The position numbers were made by a program, and so were the translations under genes. The notes under the pieces are model-generated. The model made no database searches. It was not told the origin of the DNA and worked only from the letters and a program-made list of their open reading frames with translations. A stretch of DNA of 64,000 nucleotides from Arion vulgaris. Its lineage: Eukaryota; Mollusca; Gastropoda; Stylommatophora; Arionidae. Below are positions 11,391 to 23,039 of this stretch, one piece after another. Where the stretch lies: NCBI GenBank assembly GCA_020796225.1, contig CM036756.1, forward strand, positions 69,671,043 to 69,735,042. The letters are read 5' to 3'. Position 1 is the first letter of the stretch; each line of letters starts with the position of its first letter.

Positions 11391-12549
11391 TTTAAAACGT
11401 TATGCCGTCATTGTTTTGTAAACCCCAAAAATCGTCAATATTGTCAAAACGACTCCACTTAGAATATAAGGAACTACAACATCACCATAGACTTGACTTT
11501 ATATTTCACTAAACTATCGTGTTTAGTTTAGTCGTCGGATCACCATCCCTGCACGTCGAAACAATTAGCCCATAAGTGCACCAATCTCTCCCTCAGTATG
11601 TCCCTCAGCGTGTGGCGACTAACGACACCGGTTCTTTGTTGGTTTACAATTCTTCTTTGTCTGCCAGCATAGCGTTCTTGTCGAGCTACACCACACTTAA
11701 CTGTGAGTTCTTGCAGTCTGGTTAGTGTTGTAGATTCATCGCTATTGCATGAATCATGTACACGTCCTCTATCCCTTAGGGAATTTATAATATCAGCCTG
11801 GTCCTTTGCGGTCCCCCGCTTTGTACAGCAGCCATACCTGCAAGCCTATCCTGTAAAACTATCGTGTGATGTCATACACCAGATGATGATCAGAACTATC
11901 TTACAGTGATAACTAACTTTGTTTCTAGTAAACTGATGCAGGTGTTTCAGGACATCATGCGTACGTTTTTTTCGATCCAGTCCCTCACACTTCAACATTT
12001 TTATTCCTGGCACCAACTCTTTGTCCTCTTCTACACCTCCTTCCGTGTTGTAGACTGTGTCCCCTTATCCCTCATACACTCTCCGGCAATAGATCTCTAA
12101 ATGCAACGAACACCTGCTTGTTCAGGACAATGTTTAGATCGGGAAACTTTAAACGTGGAGTCAAATTCTAACAAGGCGATGGCTCACCTAGTGGGACTGA
12201 CTTCCCTAGATCAGTTTTCTGGCCTAAACATATATTGGCAAACGTTGAAAACATCGATCGAAACAACCGAACGCAATGTTTTATTACGTCCAGTTCAATT
12301 AGTGAAATATTTGCTGGATGTATGATATAAACAATGGACACACACAAAACGTGTGTGAAGTGTGTTTGGGTGTGAAGTATGTTTGGACCAGAGTGCAATG
12401 ATAATTTTAAATGTACTGTAGATATAATTTAGACAATAGCAACACTAATGGACGTATATTGTTCAGAGTCACCCTATGCACATACATCAACTATATAAAT
12501 AAGGAGCTAAATAAAAGTGGATACACGGTTGAACATATACAGAGAATGC
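11391..12549. other. Unassigned 1.1-kb stretch
   Basis: Short ORFs at 11703-11909, 11906-12100 and 12101-12325 (plus) give no product I recognise. There is no tandem array or SINE signature. It may be intron or decayed transposon. Confidence 0.4.
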
Positions 12550-12748
12550 ACCCAGTGCCCAGCGTGTTAGTAGGGTTGGACTACGGTGACTAGTCCTTGT
12601 AGTGCTGGTTCAACCGCGGACTTGGCAGAAAAGCTACAGGTTCCTCAAGATTTACGGTTCTAGTGACACGAGCGAAGGGTTACGATGTCCATCGACTATG
12701 GAGCCGAAGAGCTTTCAGCTCAAGTGCTTCTGGATCAGAAAAAAATAC
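12550..12748 (+). mobile_element. SINE family 2 copy
   Basis: The head gcccagcgtg resembles a tRNA A-box region, and tggttcaacc resembles a B box. The body has ggttacgatgtcc and agctcaagtgcttctggatc, then an A-rich tail. The same family occurs at 26299, 32717 (minus), 42888 (minus) and 54674. This copy is diverged. Confidence 0.8.
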
Positions 12749-13371
12749 AGAGAATGCAGAAGATCAGACATCTAGTGTGCCTCTGAAATGGAGCCTCAGA
12801 GTAGAGGAGGTATGGAAGATGTAGACACCGGAGATTAGTTGTTGACAGTGAAAGAGAAGAAACGAGAATGACATGAAATGAAATAAGTTTGCCTTGTTAA
12901 TACAGATCTGGTTAAATTATTTTCTCTGATGACTTATGCATGAAAAGGTGATTGGAGGCCACAATACGAGATGAAGAAGAAGACGAAGTTGTTCAGGATC
13001 AGTTAGTGTGTATGTGTGTGTCTGCATGCATGTACGTGTGTGTATACTAATGTGAATGTGTGTGTACAATATGTGGCGAGGGAGGCTAGAATTTGGTATC
13101 GTTAAGTAATAAGACTGCACATTGATTATTACAAATATCTCCATTACCACTTTCCTTAGTTAATCCTTCCAATATCGCAATTTCCTCCATCAAATCTCTC
13201 TAATATTGCACTGTCCTCAACAAATCCCTTCGATATTGCATTATTCTCTACAAAGTTCTTCATTGTCACTCTCACTGACAAACCCTCTAGTGTAGCACTT
13301 TGCCTCCATAAATTCCCAATAGTTTTACTTTGAATGTGTTTGGTTTTTCCTGTAGAACATGAACTGATTAG
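12749..13371. other. Unique stretch with GT-rich patch
   Basis: An interrupted (GT)n patch lies at about 13003-13065. At 13160-13320, five loosely similar segments contain tccctc or tccttc followed by ata-ttgca, possibly a very old tandem repeat. Otherwise nothing. Confidence 0.4.
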
Positions 13372-14432
13372 TTATCGAGTAGTGTGAAGACCATCTAGTC
13401 AACCGATTAGTTAGTGAGTAGTGTGAAGACCATCTAGTCAACCAATTAGTTAGTGAGTTGTATGAAGACCATCTAGTCAACCGATTAGTTAGTGAGTAGT
13501 GTGAAGACCATCTAGTCAACCAATTAGTTAGTGAGTTGTATGAAGACCATCTAGTCAACCGATTAGTTAGTGAGTAGTGTGACGACCATCTAGTCAACCA
13601 ATTAGTTAGTGAGTTGTAGTGAAGACCATCTAGTCAACCGATTAGTTAGGCGAATTAGTATGGAAGACCATCTAGTCAACCGATTAGTTAGTGAGTTGTA
13701 TGAAGACCATCTAGTCAACCGATTAGTTAGTGAGTTGTATAAAGACCATCTAGTCAACCGATTAGTTAGTGAATAGTATGAAGACCATCTAGTCAACCGA
13801 TTAGTTAGTGAGTTGTATAAAGACCATCTAGTCAACCGATTAGTTAGTGAGTAGTGTGAAGACCATCTAGTCAACCGATTAGTTAGCAAATAGTATGAAG
13901 ACCATCCAGTCAACCGATTAGTTAGTGAGTAGTGTGAAGACCATCTAGTCAACCGATTAGTTAGTGAGTTGTATGAAGACCATCTAGTCAACCAATTAGT
14001 TAGCGAATAGTATGAAGACCATCTAGTCAACCAATTAGTTAGTGAGTAGTGTGAAGACCATCTAGTCAACGATTAGTTAGTGAGTTGTATAAAGACTCAT
14101 CTCAGTCAACCGATTAGTTAGCGAATAGTATGAAGACCATCTAGTCAACCGATTAGTTAGTGAGTTGTATAAAGACCATCTAGTCAACCGATTAGTTAGT
14201 GAGTAGTGTGAAGACCATCTAGTCAACCGATTAGTTAGCAAATAGTATGAAGACCATCCAGTCAACCGATTAGTTAGTGAGTAGTGTGAAGACCATCTAG
14301 TCAACCGATTAGTTAGTGAGTTGTATGAAGACCATCTAGTCAACCAATTAGTTAGCGAATAGTATGAAGACCATCTAGTCAACCAATTAGTTAGTGAGTA
14401 GTGTGAAGACCATCCAGTCAACCGATTAGCAA
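13372..14432. repeat. Minisatellite, 39-bp unit with a 352-bp higher-order copy
   Basis: About 27 units of gtgaagaccatctagtcaac plus cgattagttagtgagtagt. Variant positions (aaccg or aacca; gagtagtgtg, gagttgtat or gaatagtat) recur in the same order 352 bp apart, so 13762-14068 and 14114-14420 are a block duplication of nine units. The minus-strand ORFs here are repeat artefacts. Confidence 0.95.
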
Positions 14433-15229
14433 TCTAACAACAGTTATTTATAATAATCATACTGATCTCACTATAATTCAACCTCTCACTGTGTCAGCTA
14501 ATATCGACTGTACCACCCATCTTCTGGAGTCGGCTACTAAAACACAAACTTAGCAACCTCAGACAGATCTTTCTAAGCCGTTGCACTACTTGTCTATATA
14601 CCAGTCTTTGCTGAAATTGAAACAACGCGAAACCTTCCCTGGACATTCAATTTGCATGTCTGGAAGATTCTCTGATCGTCTCCACCGCAGTAATACGTAC
14701 ACCCTTGTGTATTCTCAACACAGCTTTTTTTTTCCAATTCGTCTCTTTTACAGAAATTCGTGATATTGTCTTCCCTTCAAGTAATAGATGTCCCTCTTTA
14801 ACGTACAGTCCCTTGTGGACTTTATTATTGTCACTTTTCTCTTCAGTAATATAAAACTTCCATAACTGTCTCCCTCTCTTTCTCACTCACTCACATTATC
14901 GTACTCTCTCTCTCTCTCTCTCTATCGCAGTTACTCTGTCTATCTTCTTTCACTTTGCTGACTTTTCCGTTTTTCATCTCTATCGTATTATCATCATTTC
15001 ACACTTTTCTTCTCTCTCTCTCACAAGGTATCAGATTATTTTATCCTTTTTTTACTCTATTCTAACTCTCTTCAACTGTCTTTTATCCTCTCTCGTTGTT
15101 TCTATCCAATTTTCATTCTCTATCTCTATTCTCTGCAATACTCCTCCCTTTTTAACCATATTCTGCAGTAGCAATTGCTTCTCTTCCACCATTTACTTCT
15201 TTATAGAAGTGTTGGTGGTGAAACGTAGT
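14433..15229. other. Unique, pyrimidine-rich stretch
   Basis: A (CT)n run at about 14906-14923 lies within a longer T/C-rich region (14860-15150). No gene seen. Confidence 0.45.
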
Positions 15230-15765
15230 GATCTTGTGTGTGCTTGTTTTAAGGCACTTTGTAAGCTGATATTCATTTTTGTAAGGTTGTTCTTGACGCC
15301 GTTGCTCCCTCTTTTGCGTGGTCTTTCTCTTACTTTGTACTCATTATACTTTTTCTGTGTAGCTTCGTGGTAGACGATACCAGGGCATTCTGGTCAGGTG
15401 TCCAAACCATTTAATCTGTTGTTATTTTATGAATTGCATGACTGGTTTCACATCCCGTCTGCTTCTGATTTCTTCATTTCTAATTGTGTCTCTTATTGTC
15501 ACACCTGCCGCTCTTTTAAGACACCTCATCTCTGTCGTTATGATTTTCCGCTCATTAGCTGCTGTTATTGCCATGTTTGGCACTGGTAACACAGTGTTGG
15601 CCTGAAAATAGTTTTATGGGATTTGCTTTAGTTGTTAGCGGTATGTCTTTATGTAACAACAGTGGTGTTAACTGTCCCAGTACTTTGTTAGCTTTTGTGC
15701 AACGATTGCTGATTTCGCTATCGATACCTCCAGCAATTGCAAAACTCGTAAAAACAAAGTACTGT
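15230..15765 (-). mobile_element. Retrotransposon RT C-terminal fragment
   Basis: The minus strand near 15555-15720 reads EISNRCTKANKVLGQLTPLL, then LHKDIPLTTKANPIK. Further on come decayed equivalents of the KWFGHLTR..W and RPRKRGS blocks. This is the end of the RT domain and the basic C-terminus of a non-LTR element. Frameshifts throughout. Confidence 0.75.
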
Positions 15766-15832
15766 AGTTTTAAAATACAAAAACAATAACAATACACGGC
15801 GACGTTTCGACCAATAAGACTTTATTTAACTC
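15766..15832 (-). mobile_element. 75-bp dispersed repeat, hammerhead-like core
   Basis: The minus strand contains ggtcgaaacgt and then gtgtattgttattg. The same block occurs at 16636, 21390 and 43255 (minus). It adjoins the RT fragment on one side and a SINE on the other. It may be the terminal repeat of a Penelope-type element, but that is inference. Confidence 0.6.
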
Positions 15833-15833
15833 C

Positions 15834-16082
15834 TTCTTCTGCGAATGATCCATTTCGACCACTTGTTAACCAATCTGTGTGATTTCTATGTGATCTGAGC
15901 CTAAGAACGATTGTAATTTGTTCCAATTGTGCGCCTACAAGTAGACCAGCACATCCGATTTCTGCGATACGTCTTATTTACTAGGGTAGCTTACCTAGGG
16001 CATAAATCAGTCACCTTTTACATCATACCGTGTAGGTCACGGTGGTACTATTCTTTGCTTTCCGTGAGTGCCCCGGCATCAC
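15834..16082 (-). mobile_element. SINE family A copy
   Basis: On the minus strand it runs agaatagtaccaccgtgacc, then a decayed cgtaagaggcgact core, taggtaagctaccctagtaa, cagaaatcggatgtgctgg, and finally a gaagaagga tail. Ten copies and two subfamily copies lie in the window. Confidence 0.85.
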
Positions 16083-16635
16083 ATTGGTGCCTTTATTAAG
16101 GAAAGAATACACCAGAATTGAAGAAATTCACTTCTTATACGGTAGACTTAACATATAGAAGTCCTTTTGACCACTTTCCCCGTTCTCGTAAAATATGAAT
16201 AAGTAAATGTCCTCAATTAAGGCGGGAGTGGGTGGGGGTAAATAAACAAAAAGGGGAATGCTTTAATGACAAGCAATAATTGTAAGCATTGTAAAATTGT
16301 GTATTATGTCGCCATGTCTCTTCAACATACAATAATAACACAATGTAAGAGAATCGTTTTATCTCCGTATATGGTACCTTGCGACCTCATGGACTCAACA
16401 CACTACATTAATATGTTACTTGTGTTTTCTCTTCTCATGATTCATATTATATATATATAAATGTTCAATATATATACAATATATAGTTACTTGATTTCTT
16501 TTATTGTTTCTATTCTTTTTCCACTTCTAGTATTTTGCATTTATTTCGTTGTTCGTTTTTAGTCACAGATTTCCATTTTAGGTCCGTTGAAATGTGTCTG
16601 CTTTTGTCTATATGTAGTATGCTGTAAAATTCATC
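16083..16635. other. Unique stretch with (AT)n
   Basis: A short (TA)n run lies at about 16445-16458. Nothing else recognised. Confidence 0.4.
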
Positions 16636-16735
16636 ACTCCTGTTGCATCGTTTGCTTGATAAAGAATTATTGGTCGAAACGTTGCTGTGTATTGTCATTG
16701 TTTTTGTATTTTGTAAAACTACATTACTTTGTTAT
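16636..16735 (+). mobile_element. 75-bp dispersed repeat, hammerhead-like core
   Basis: Reads tttgcttgataaag, then ttggtcgaaacgtt, then gtgtattgtcattgtttttg. It is the clearest plus-strand copy with 21390-21470. The essential ribozyme bases are not conserved (tgataaa where a hammerhead needs CUGAUGA). Confidence 0.6.
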
Positions 16736-16999
16736 TATGTGTTTCACCCTCTTCCTGCAAACAACAAACTATCAAACAAATTGAAATTACTTCAAGACTA
16801 TAGGAGAATCTCATATGTAACTTTAGTGCCATTTTCAAGTCATCTAACACATACTGTATCCATTTTCTTCTTGTTCTTTCTCATCATCAATTTCCCAAAA
16901 TGTCTTTCTCTATATGTGTCTTTGAAAACATTCATGAATCGTTTCGTGTTATCGCACATTTCTAGAGAACCACAGTAGCGTATGTTGTTAGTCTTCTTC
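16736..16999. other. Unique stretch
   Basis: Nothing recognised. A cttctt run at the right edge is the SINE tail that follows. Confidence 0.4.
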
Positions 17000-17226
17000 T
17001 TCTTCTTCTTCTTAGTAAGCTCCATATCGACAACTTGTTAATCACTCTTCCGTGATCGTATGTGATCTGAGTCTAAGAGCGAATGTACGTTGTGCCAATT
17101 ACGCGCCTATAAGTAGGCCAGCACATCCGATTTTTTTTATTTACAAGGGTAGTTTCCCTAATTCCTACGTAAGTCACCTTTTACGACATGCCTTGCAGGT
17201 CGCAGTGGTACTATTCTGTGCTGCCC
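17000..17226 (-). mobile_element. SINE family A copy
   Basis: From the cttcttcttctt tail (the complement of a GAA-rich 3' tail) through atcgacaacttgttaa, gcgcctataagtaggcc and cgacatgccttgcaggtcgc to a head near agtggtactattctgtgctg. Full length apart from small changes. Confidence 0.88.
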
Positions 17227-17529
17227 TTTGCTGGCTGCAGCACCAGACATGTGAGAGTTACTTTAACATAAACAGAGACATTGTATAAAGTCAACAAAAA
17301 CAAAAATATGTTTAAACGAATTTATCCCCAACTCTTGAACTGTTTCAAATTGATGATGATAACTATATATTTTAGTTAACCCGTTCGATCTTCTGTGCAG
17401 AGATACTGGCTCGTGGTACGTTTGAAGATAACGCAAAGCTAATTGAGATACATTGCAAAATACATGTCCCGGAGTAATAAATTAAATACATAGTGACAGG
17501 GTTAATCCATGAATACTGTTAACTGAATG
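17227..17529. other. Unique stretch
   Basis: Nothing recognised. Confidence 0.4.
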
Positions 17530-18005
17530 ATTATAACTGATCATAACTTGATGCAACGAATACATTGAAAGATAACATATGATTATACTGATCATAACTT
17601 GATGCAACGAATGCATTGAAAGATAACATATGATTATACTGATCATAACTTGATGCAACGAATGCATTGAAAGATAACATATGATTATACTGAATATAAC
17701 TTATGCAACGAATCATTGAAAGATAACAAATGATTATACTGAACATAACTTCATGCAACGAATGCATTGAAAGATAACATATGATTATACACATAATCTG
17801 CAATCATTGAGATAACATATATTACAATAACTATGCAAAATGCATTGAAAGATAACAAATGATTAAACTGATCATAACTTGATGCAACGAATACATTGAA
17901 TGATAACAAATGATTATACTGATAATAACTTCATGCAACGAATACATGAATGATAACAAATGATTATACTGACATAACTTATGCAACGATTACATTGAAA
18001 ATAAC
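17530..18005. repeat. Minisatellite, ~51-bp unit, eroded
   Basis: About nine units of gattatactgatcataactt plus gatgcaacgaatgcattgaa and agataacatat. Units from 17690 on lose scattered single bases. One further unit lies isolated at 18110-18165, between two copies of a family-7 segment, so the array and that segment were once duplicated together. Confidence 0.88.
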
Positions 18006-18034
18006 AAATGAGTGTTTAATTCTGAAGAATGCAA

Positions 18035-18425
18035 AAAGTACATGATTAACTACCAATAACAGCAACAATTTGAAATAAAAGATCATTGATTTGAGAATAA
18101 GGAAGATAAAAAATTATACTGATCATAACTTTATGCAACGATTACATTGAAAAATAACAAATGCAGTGGTTTTTACATTTACTGAGAATGAAATACAGTT
18201 AACCACCAATAACAGAATACAATTTAAATAAAGATCATTGATTTGAGATAAGGGAAGACCAAGAAAATAAGGAAGGACAATATCAAGACCAACCTAAATA
18301 AACACGGATATAACACAACAAGTTCGACTCATCTGACACCGGAACGCAAATTAAAGCTCCCACCACTCCGCGTAACGGCAAGAGTGGACACTGAATTCCG
18401 CTTAAGGAAAGACAATAGACAATAT
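18035..18425 (+). mobile_element. Dispersed repeat family 7
   Basis: The 18195-18425 part matches 20820-21056: aagggaagaccaagaaaa, aatatcaagacca, acacggatataacacaacaa, attaaagctccca and aagagtggaca, ending in agacaatag. Its first ~75 bp (accaataacag to gatttgag) is present twice, at 18045 and 18200. A minus copy of the end lies at 32220-32300. Class unknown, probably a SINE or retrotransposon tail. Confidence 0.65.
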
Positions 18426-18431
18426 ATTGAT

Positions 18432-18597
18432 CAGTGGCGGCTCGTCATTAAGGGCCAGTGGAGCCGGGACCCACCAAAAATAAGGTGTAACGTCTATTTA
18501 TTATTTTATACATTAAGAAATATCCTAGCCGAAACCATGATTTTTCTGAAAATATCGATCTGGCCCCACCAACAAAAATGATCACGAGCCGCCACTG
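18432..18597 (+). mobile_element. hAT-type MITE, perfect 8-bp TSD
   Basis: 166 bp with terminal inverted repeats cagtggcggctcgt and acgagccgccactg, flanked by atattgat on both sides (18424-18431 and 18598-18605). An 8-bp duplication and CAGTG ends fit the hAT superfamily. It has no coding capacity. This is the reference copy for six others (9146, 29851, 33143, 34556, 36487, 59830). Confidence 0.93.
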
Positions 18598-18605
18598 ATA
18601 TTGAT

Positions 18606-19537
18606 CACAGTTATTCACTATCGCCCAACTTTCAAATATGATCTTCAGATAAAACGATCAGTTTTCTCTCTCAAATTCATTTTAAACAAAACTTGAGTCC
18701 ATCTCAGTATTCATTATCAAGATATTGCTGTTATCAGTTTGTTAGAGAATTGCTGCTAGAATCATAAAATTACAAAATGTATATATCCTATCAGGAGAAC
18801 TAATCATTACGTGTTAGCTCGACTAGTTTCGCTACGATATTCAATATTGCTTTATTTCCGAATTTGACTGAAGTTAAATTAAGTTTTGGAACATCGAAGA
18901 CATGCTTTGAATTCCCATCTCTTAAGTGTGCAGTATCCATGAAATAAAGATTCGATCTCCGATCGAAACTAAGATAGAGGTTATACAGTAGTGTCTAAAC
19001 TAACCTATGACGCGTGACTTGTGCATAGTTCGATTTAGCGTGCGCATTGGTCGCGAGACCTTCCTGGTAATTCTGCATGACCGCACATAATTAAAACCAA
19101 TCTTTTAATTTGCAGGTATTGCTGGGTGCCAGGAAAGGAAACAACATTACTACCTGGGTTTTCATGCAATACCTATAATGGGATGTAGATCTGGAAACCA
19201 TCCATCAAACATCGCTTCACTGCACTGACATGTGCATGGAGTCAAATGTGAATAGTATAATTAAGTAGAGGTCGATGATCGCACGCTGGTTCAAATGGCA
19301 TTAGCCAATATCACTCAAGTATCGAAGAACTTTACGTGTATCAAGTGTACACTATATCGTTTTTTTGAGATCATTTGCAATTAAGAAAACGAAATGGTAG
19401 ATAAATGTTAGACAAGGACATCAGTCTCATTAATATGGTAATATTATTCTGACATTTTACTTCCAGACCACCATAACCTCTTTCCCCGCAATTACGATTA
19501 ATCTATATTTAACACTTGTTTTCCTTACTTTTTGTCT
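18606..19537. other. Unique 0.9-kb stretch
   Basis: No ORF, array or known element seen. Confidence 0.4.
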
Positions 19538-20268
19538 TTCCTCATCTCTCTTTCATTCTTTCTTTCTGTCCATCTCCGACACTTACTTTGTCTTTCCCCA
19601 TCTCTCTTTCATTCTTTCTTTCTGTCCATCTCCAGCACTTACTTTGTCTTTCCTCATCTCTCTTTCATTCTTTCTTTCTGTCCATCTCCGACACTTACTT
19701 TGTCTGTCCCCATCTCTCTTTCATTCTTTCTTTCTGTCCATCTCCAGCACTTACTTTGTCTGTCCTCATCTCTCTTTCATTCTTTCTTTCTGTCCATCTC
19801 CAGCACTTACTTTGTCTTTCCCCATCTCTCTTTCATTCTTTCTTTCTGTCCATCTCCAGCACTTACTTTGTCTGTCCCCATGTCTCTTTCATTCTTTCTT
19901 TCTGTCCATCTCCAGCACTTACTTTGTCTGTCCTCATCTCTCTTTCATTCTTTCTTTCTGTCCATCTCCAGCACTTACTTTGTCTTTCCCCATCTCTCTT
20001 TCATTCTTTCTTTCTGTCCATCTCCGACACTTACTTTGTCTGTCCCCATCTCTCTTTCATTCTTTCTTTCTGTCCATCTCCAGCACTTACTTTGTCTGTC
20101 CTCATCTCTCTTTCATTCTTTCTTTCTGTCCATCTCCAGCACTTACTTTGTCTTTCCCCATCTCTCTTCATTCTTTTCTTTCTGTCCATCTCCAGCACTT
20201 ACTTTGTCTTTCCCCATCTCTCTTTCATTCTTTCTTTCTGTCCATCTCCAGCACTTACTTTGTCTTGA
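19538..20268. repeat. Minisatellite, 56-bp unit
   Basis: Thirteen units of catctctctttcattctttc plus tttctgtccatctccagcac and ttactttgtctttccc. Two variable sites (ccgacac or ccagcac; tctttcc or tctgtcc) combine into recurring unit orders. Three overlapping plus ORFs of about 240 codons are artefacts of stop-free pyrimidine sequence. Confidence 0.95.
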
Positions 20269-20819
20269 CTTTTACTCTTCTTCTCTGTCATTTTTGTAAC
20301 TTTGTCCTTATGTCTTTCTCCCTCACTTTATACATTTCATTCTCTTACACTCCCTAATACTTTCTCTGTCTTACTTTCCTTCGTAGATTCTCTGGTACCC
20401 TCTCTTTCTTTAGAAATTTTTCAATTGTTTTTCGCTGATACTTTCGCTTTCATTGTTTTCTCTCTCTCCAATTCTCTCAATCTATTTCTACCATTCTCTG
20501 GCAAATGTTTTTTGTTACTTCCTTATCCACTTTCTTATGTTTATTAAGAAGCAAAGAAATAAACAACATGATATAACAAGAATATGGAGCAGTCCAAACC
20601 TGCGCTAATCGGTTGATAAGCTGACCTACTTTATTTGAAAAGTTACACACTGTCTTCTCCAACTTTAAAACTGGATTGAATGTAGCAATTAAACTTCAAG
20701 GTGGCATAAGACGCTGGTCATTCATTTTTGTGAAGAAAATTGTAATTTATGATGTACAAAGTAGCTTGGACACAGAAGAAGTGATATAGTTTTATTTTAG
20801 GGTGGTAGGAGCTTATTGC
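20269..20819. other. Pyrimidine-rich then unique stretch
   Basis: T/C-rich to about 20530 like the neighbouring array, then ordinary AT-rich DNA. No gene seen. Confidence 0.4.
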
Positions 20820-21056
20820 ACAATGAAATACAAGCAACCATCAATAAAAAGCTTACAATAAAAAGAGATCGGGTACTAGAGCTAAGGGAAGATCAAGAAA
20901 AGATGGATAAACAATATCAAGACCACGCTACATAAACACGGATATAACACAACAAGGGGGACTCATCTTGCCCTAGGACGCACATTAAAGCTCCCATCTT
21001 ACGCTTAACGACAAGAGTGGACAGCCAACTATATCTTCAACCTGGGAATAGACAAT
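20820..21056 (+). mobile_element. Dispersed repeat family 7 copy
   Basis: Collinear with 18195-18425: gcaaccatcaataaaaag, agggaagatcaagaaaagat, acacggatataacacaacaa, acattaaagctcccat and cgacaagagtggaca. Estimated 75-80% similar by eye. Confidence 0.65.
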
Positions 21057-21138
21057 AGGACCTTATTTTCTAATTGTATACTGTCTGCCGTTTAAGAAAT
21101 TAATTTATTTTCTACTGTTGTATCCTTTAAAAGGGTTT

Positions 21139-21381
21139 TAAAGCGGAAGGATTGATTTCATTGCACCGGGTTTTACCCCGTATGGCTCGGTCCCACTCCG
21201 AAGAAATGACACGCCACCTGCCGATAGTATTGCACAAAGCACGAACTCCGTAGCTCTAGTAACAATCCTAGGGGTCTCTGGAAAAAAACTGCACTTGTGA
21301 ACAGAATCGCGCGGTGCGGATTCGAACCCACGACCTTCGACTCACAAGGCAAAGAGTTTAACCACTTAGCCACAGAGACCC
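21139..21381 (-). mobile_element. SINE family 1 copy (tRNA-derived)
   Basis: On the minus strand it starts gggtctctgtggctaagtgg (A-box region), then gtgggttcgaatccgcac (B box). The body includes ttcgtgctttgtgcaatact and ggagtgggaccgagccatac, and the end is accc-ggtgcaatgaaatca. The tRNA-like head is well preserved, so it could still hold an RNA polymerase III promoter. It is not a tRNA gene. Confidence 0.88.
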
Positions 21382-21389
21382 ATCTTGTA

Positions 21390-21470
21390 TTGGTTGTATC
21401 ATTTGCTTGATAAAGGGATTTTAGTCGAAACGTGGATGTGTATTGTTTTTGTACTTTGTAAGACTTCAGT
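21390..21470 (+). mobile_element. 75-bp dispersed repeat, hammerhead-like core
   Basis: atttgcttgataaagg, then ttagtcgaaacgt, then gtgtattgtttttgtacttt. Begins within ten bases of the SINE head that ends at 21381. Confidence 0.6.
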
Positions 21471-21595
21471 ATTTTTAAAGGTGTTTTGCCATTGCTACTT
21501 AGTTATACTGCAGTTTTCCCTTATATCTATGATTTAACTACGATAATACGGTATTTCTGGACTAGAGTCAGTCTTGCGCTGTGTTTGTTAGAATA

Positions 21596-21945
21596 ACATG
21601 GTGCCCGAGGGGTTACCAGAGACCACATTTGGGGTGTAAAGAATAAAACCACTGTTACCTGCACGCATGTCGTAAGAGGCGACTAAGGAGGTTTGGCTGA
21701 AATCGGATGCACGTGTCCAAACCTGCTGCCTTGAAGGTCGACTGGGGACAGTCCAAGGCTGACGGAGAGCGAACCCAGTAAACGCTGGTTGAAATCGGAT
21801 ACATTGCCGAAGAACATGCACCATAGCTCCAAATGGTACTGAAGATGTGACGTAAAAATACGTTCTTGGCAAAGGCTGTTTATATATCACAATAAAAATG
21901 ATCAAAATGGCTGAAAAGAACGATCGAGAGAGAGAGAGAGAATAA
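21596..21945 (+). mobile_element. SINE family A subfamily copy
   Basis: Carries the family core gcatgtcgtaagaggcgact at 21667 after aagaataaaaccactgttac. The following body differs from family A (ggtttggctgaaatcggatg, then ctggttgaaatcggatac) and ends ggctgtttatatatcac, aatggctgaaaagaacgatc and (GA)n. The 35801-36055 minus copy shares this body. A tail fragment recurs at 51625-51690. Confidence 0.82.
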
Positions 21946-22589
21946 CATGGAATTTCTTGACAGTCATTTGAAACCTTGTTTAATGTAGTATTTGCTGTCT
22001 TAACAAAACGAAAATAAAAATCATAGCACTAAGAACTCGGTGGCGCAAAGACATAAATGGACACAAGATATGATACGTAATTTCAACATTATAACAACAG
22101 AGACAATATATTCACAACTATTAAAGCTGCAACCCCTAGGGTAAACTAAAATATAACAATATATTTGTCAAAGATTTTACAAACTATATTTCTTTTCAAA
22201 TAAAGATCAATAAAAATAAAGATGATTCTTTTGCGAATTTTAGATGTCTAGCCTATTATATATAATCAAATATAAAAAGTATTCTAGAATAATTGTTTTC
22301 CTTTCAATAATCGATACTCTTCAATAAGAAACGACGTCATCTTTGTTCAAGTTGTCAAACTATATAACACATAGATCGCAACTTGATATTTATCTCGTAT
22401 TCGAGTTTACTAATCATGTCTAGATTGAAGGAAATAACACATTTTTTTTATATGCGGACAGAGAAAATGAAATAAAATAAAAATCAATAGATGAGATTAG
22501 CATGAGTTGTACCAAACTAACCCAACTAAATGTACCCCTGTAGATCATTTGGAAGAATAAAACGAAATAGTCAAGAGCCCGTTTTCATG
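21946..22589. other. AT-rich unique stretch
   Basis: Nothing recognised. Confidence 0.4.
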
Positions 22590-23010
22590 GCGTGTGGTTT
22601 CAGTTTAAGTTTGGAATATCTTCATTGCACTCCGGATATGTCTTCAGGTGCTTCGATATCCTTCTTTCGCAACATTTTCAACAACGTCCAGCGACCGATC
22701 GTACCAGTTCGATTTTGATTGATGAGCCTACTCCTATACTGTGTTGTTCTTTTCTGGGAACTCCAATCTTCAATCCCAGCTCTTGTAATCCAGCAATTGA
22801 CGTGGATTGGTTTTAATGAAAATCCACACTCTACGAAAGCGTTCAGAATGTCTCAGCACTATCCACTGACTGGCCCCTTGATATGGTTCTGCAACGCTCA
22901 CGGTTGCAGAACTAGCCAACCTATTTGCTCTCACATTGCCAACGACACCCATGTGCCCTGGAACAAAGATATAGAGTGTGATACATTAGTAAATACGTTG
23001 TTTAGACATA
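22590..23010 (-). mobile_element. Retrotransposon RNase H C-terminus
   Basis: The minus strand near 22780-22950 reads a GHMGVVGNVRANRLASSATV-like stretch, the conserved 'PGHxGxxGNexADxLA' end of retrotransposon RNase H. Then come an ILNAF block and, in shifted frame, INQNRTGTIDRWTLLKMLR. Frameshifted and dead. Homologous to 43589-43965. Confidence 0.75.
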
Positions 23011-23039
23011 TTATTGTGTGGCCAACATTACGGAACATA

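Noticed and set aside
13325..14421. Minus ORFs of LTRWSSHYSLTNR-type repeats
   Set aside because: 39-bp tandem array. Period a multiple of three.
19516..20357. Three plus ORFs of about 240-255 codons
   Set aside because: A 56-bp pyrimidine array read in all three frames.
21320..21381. tRNA gene on the minus strand
   Set aside because: A-box and B-box words are good, but the same sequence heads a dispersed SINE with body and tail, and the cloverleaf is not convincing as a working tRNA.
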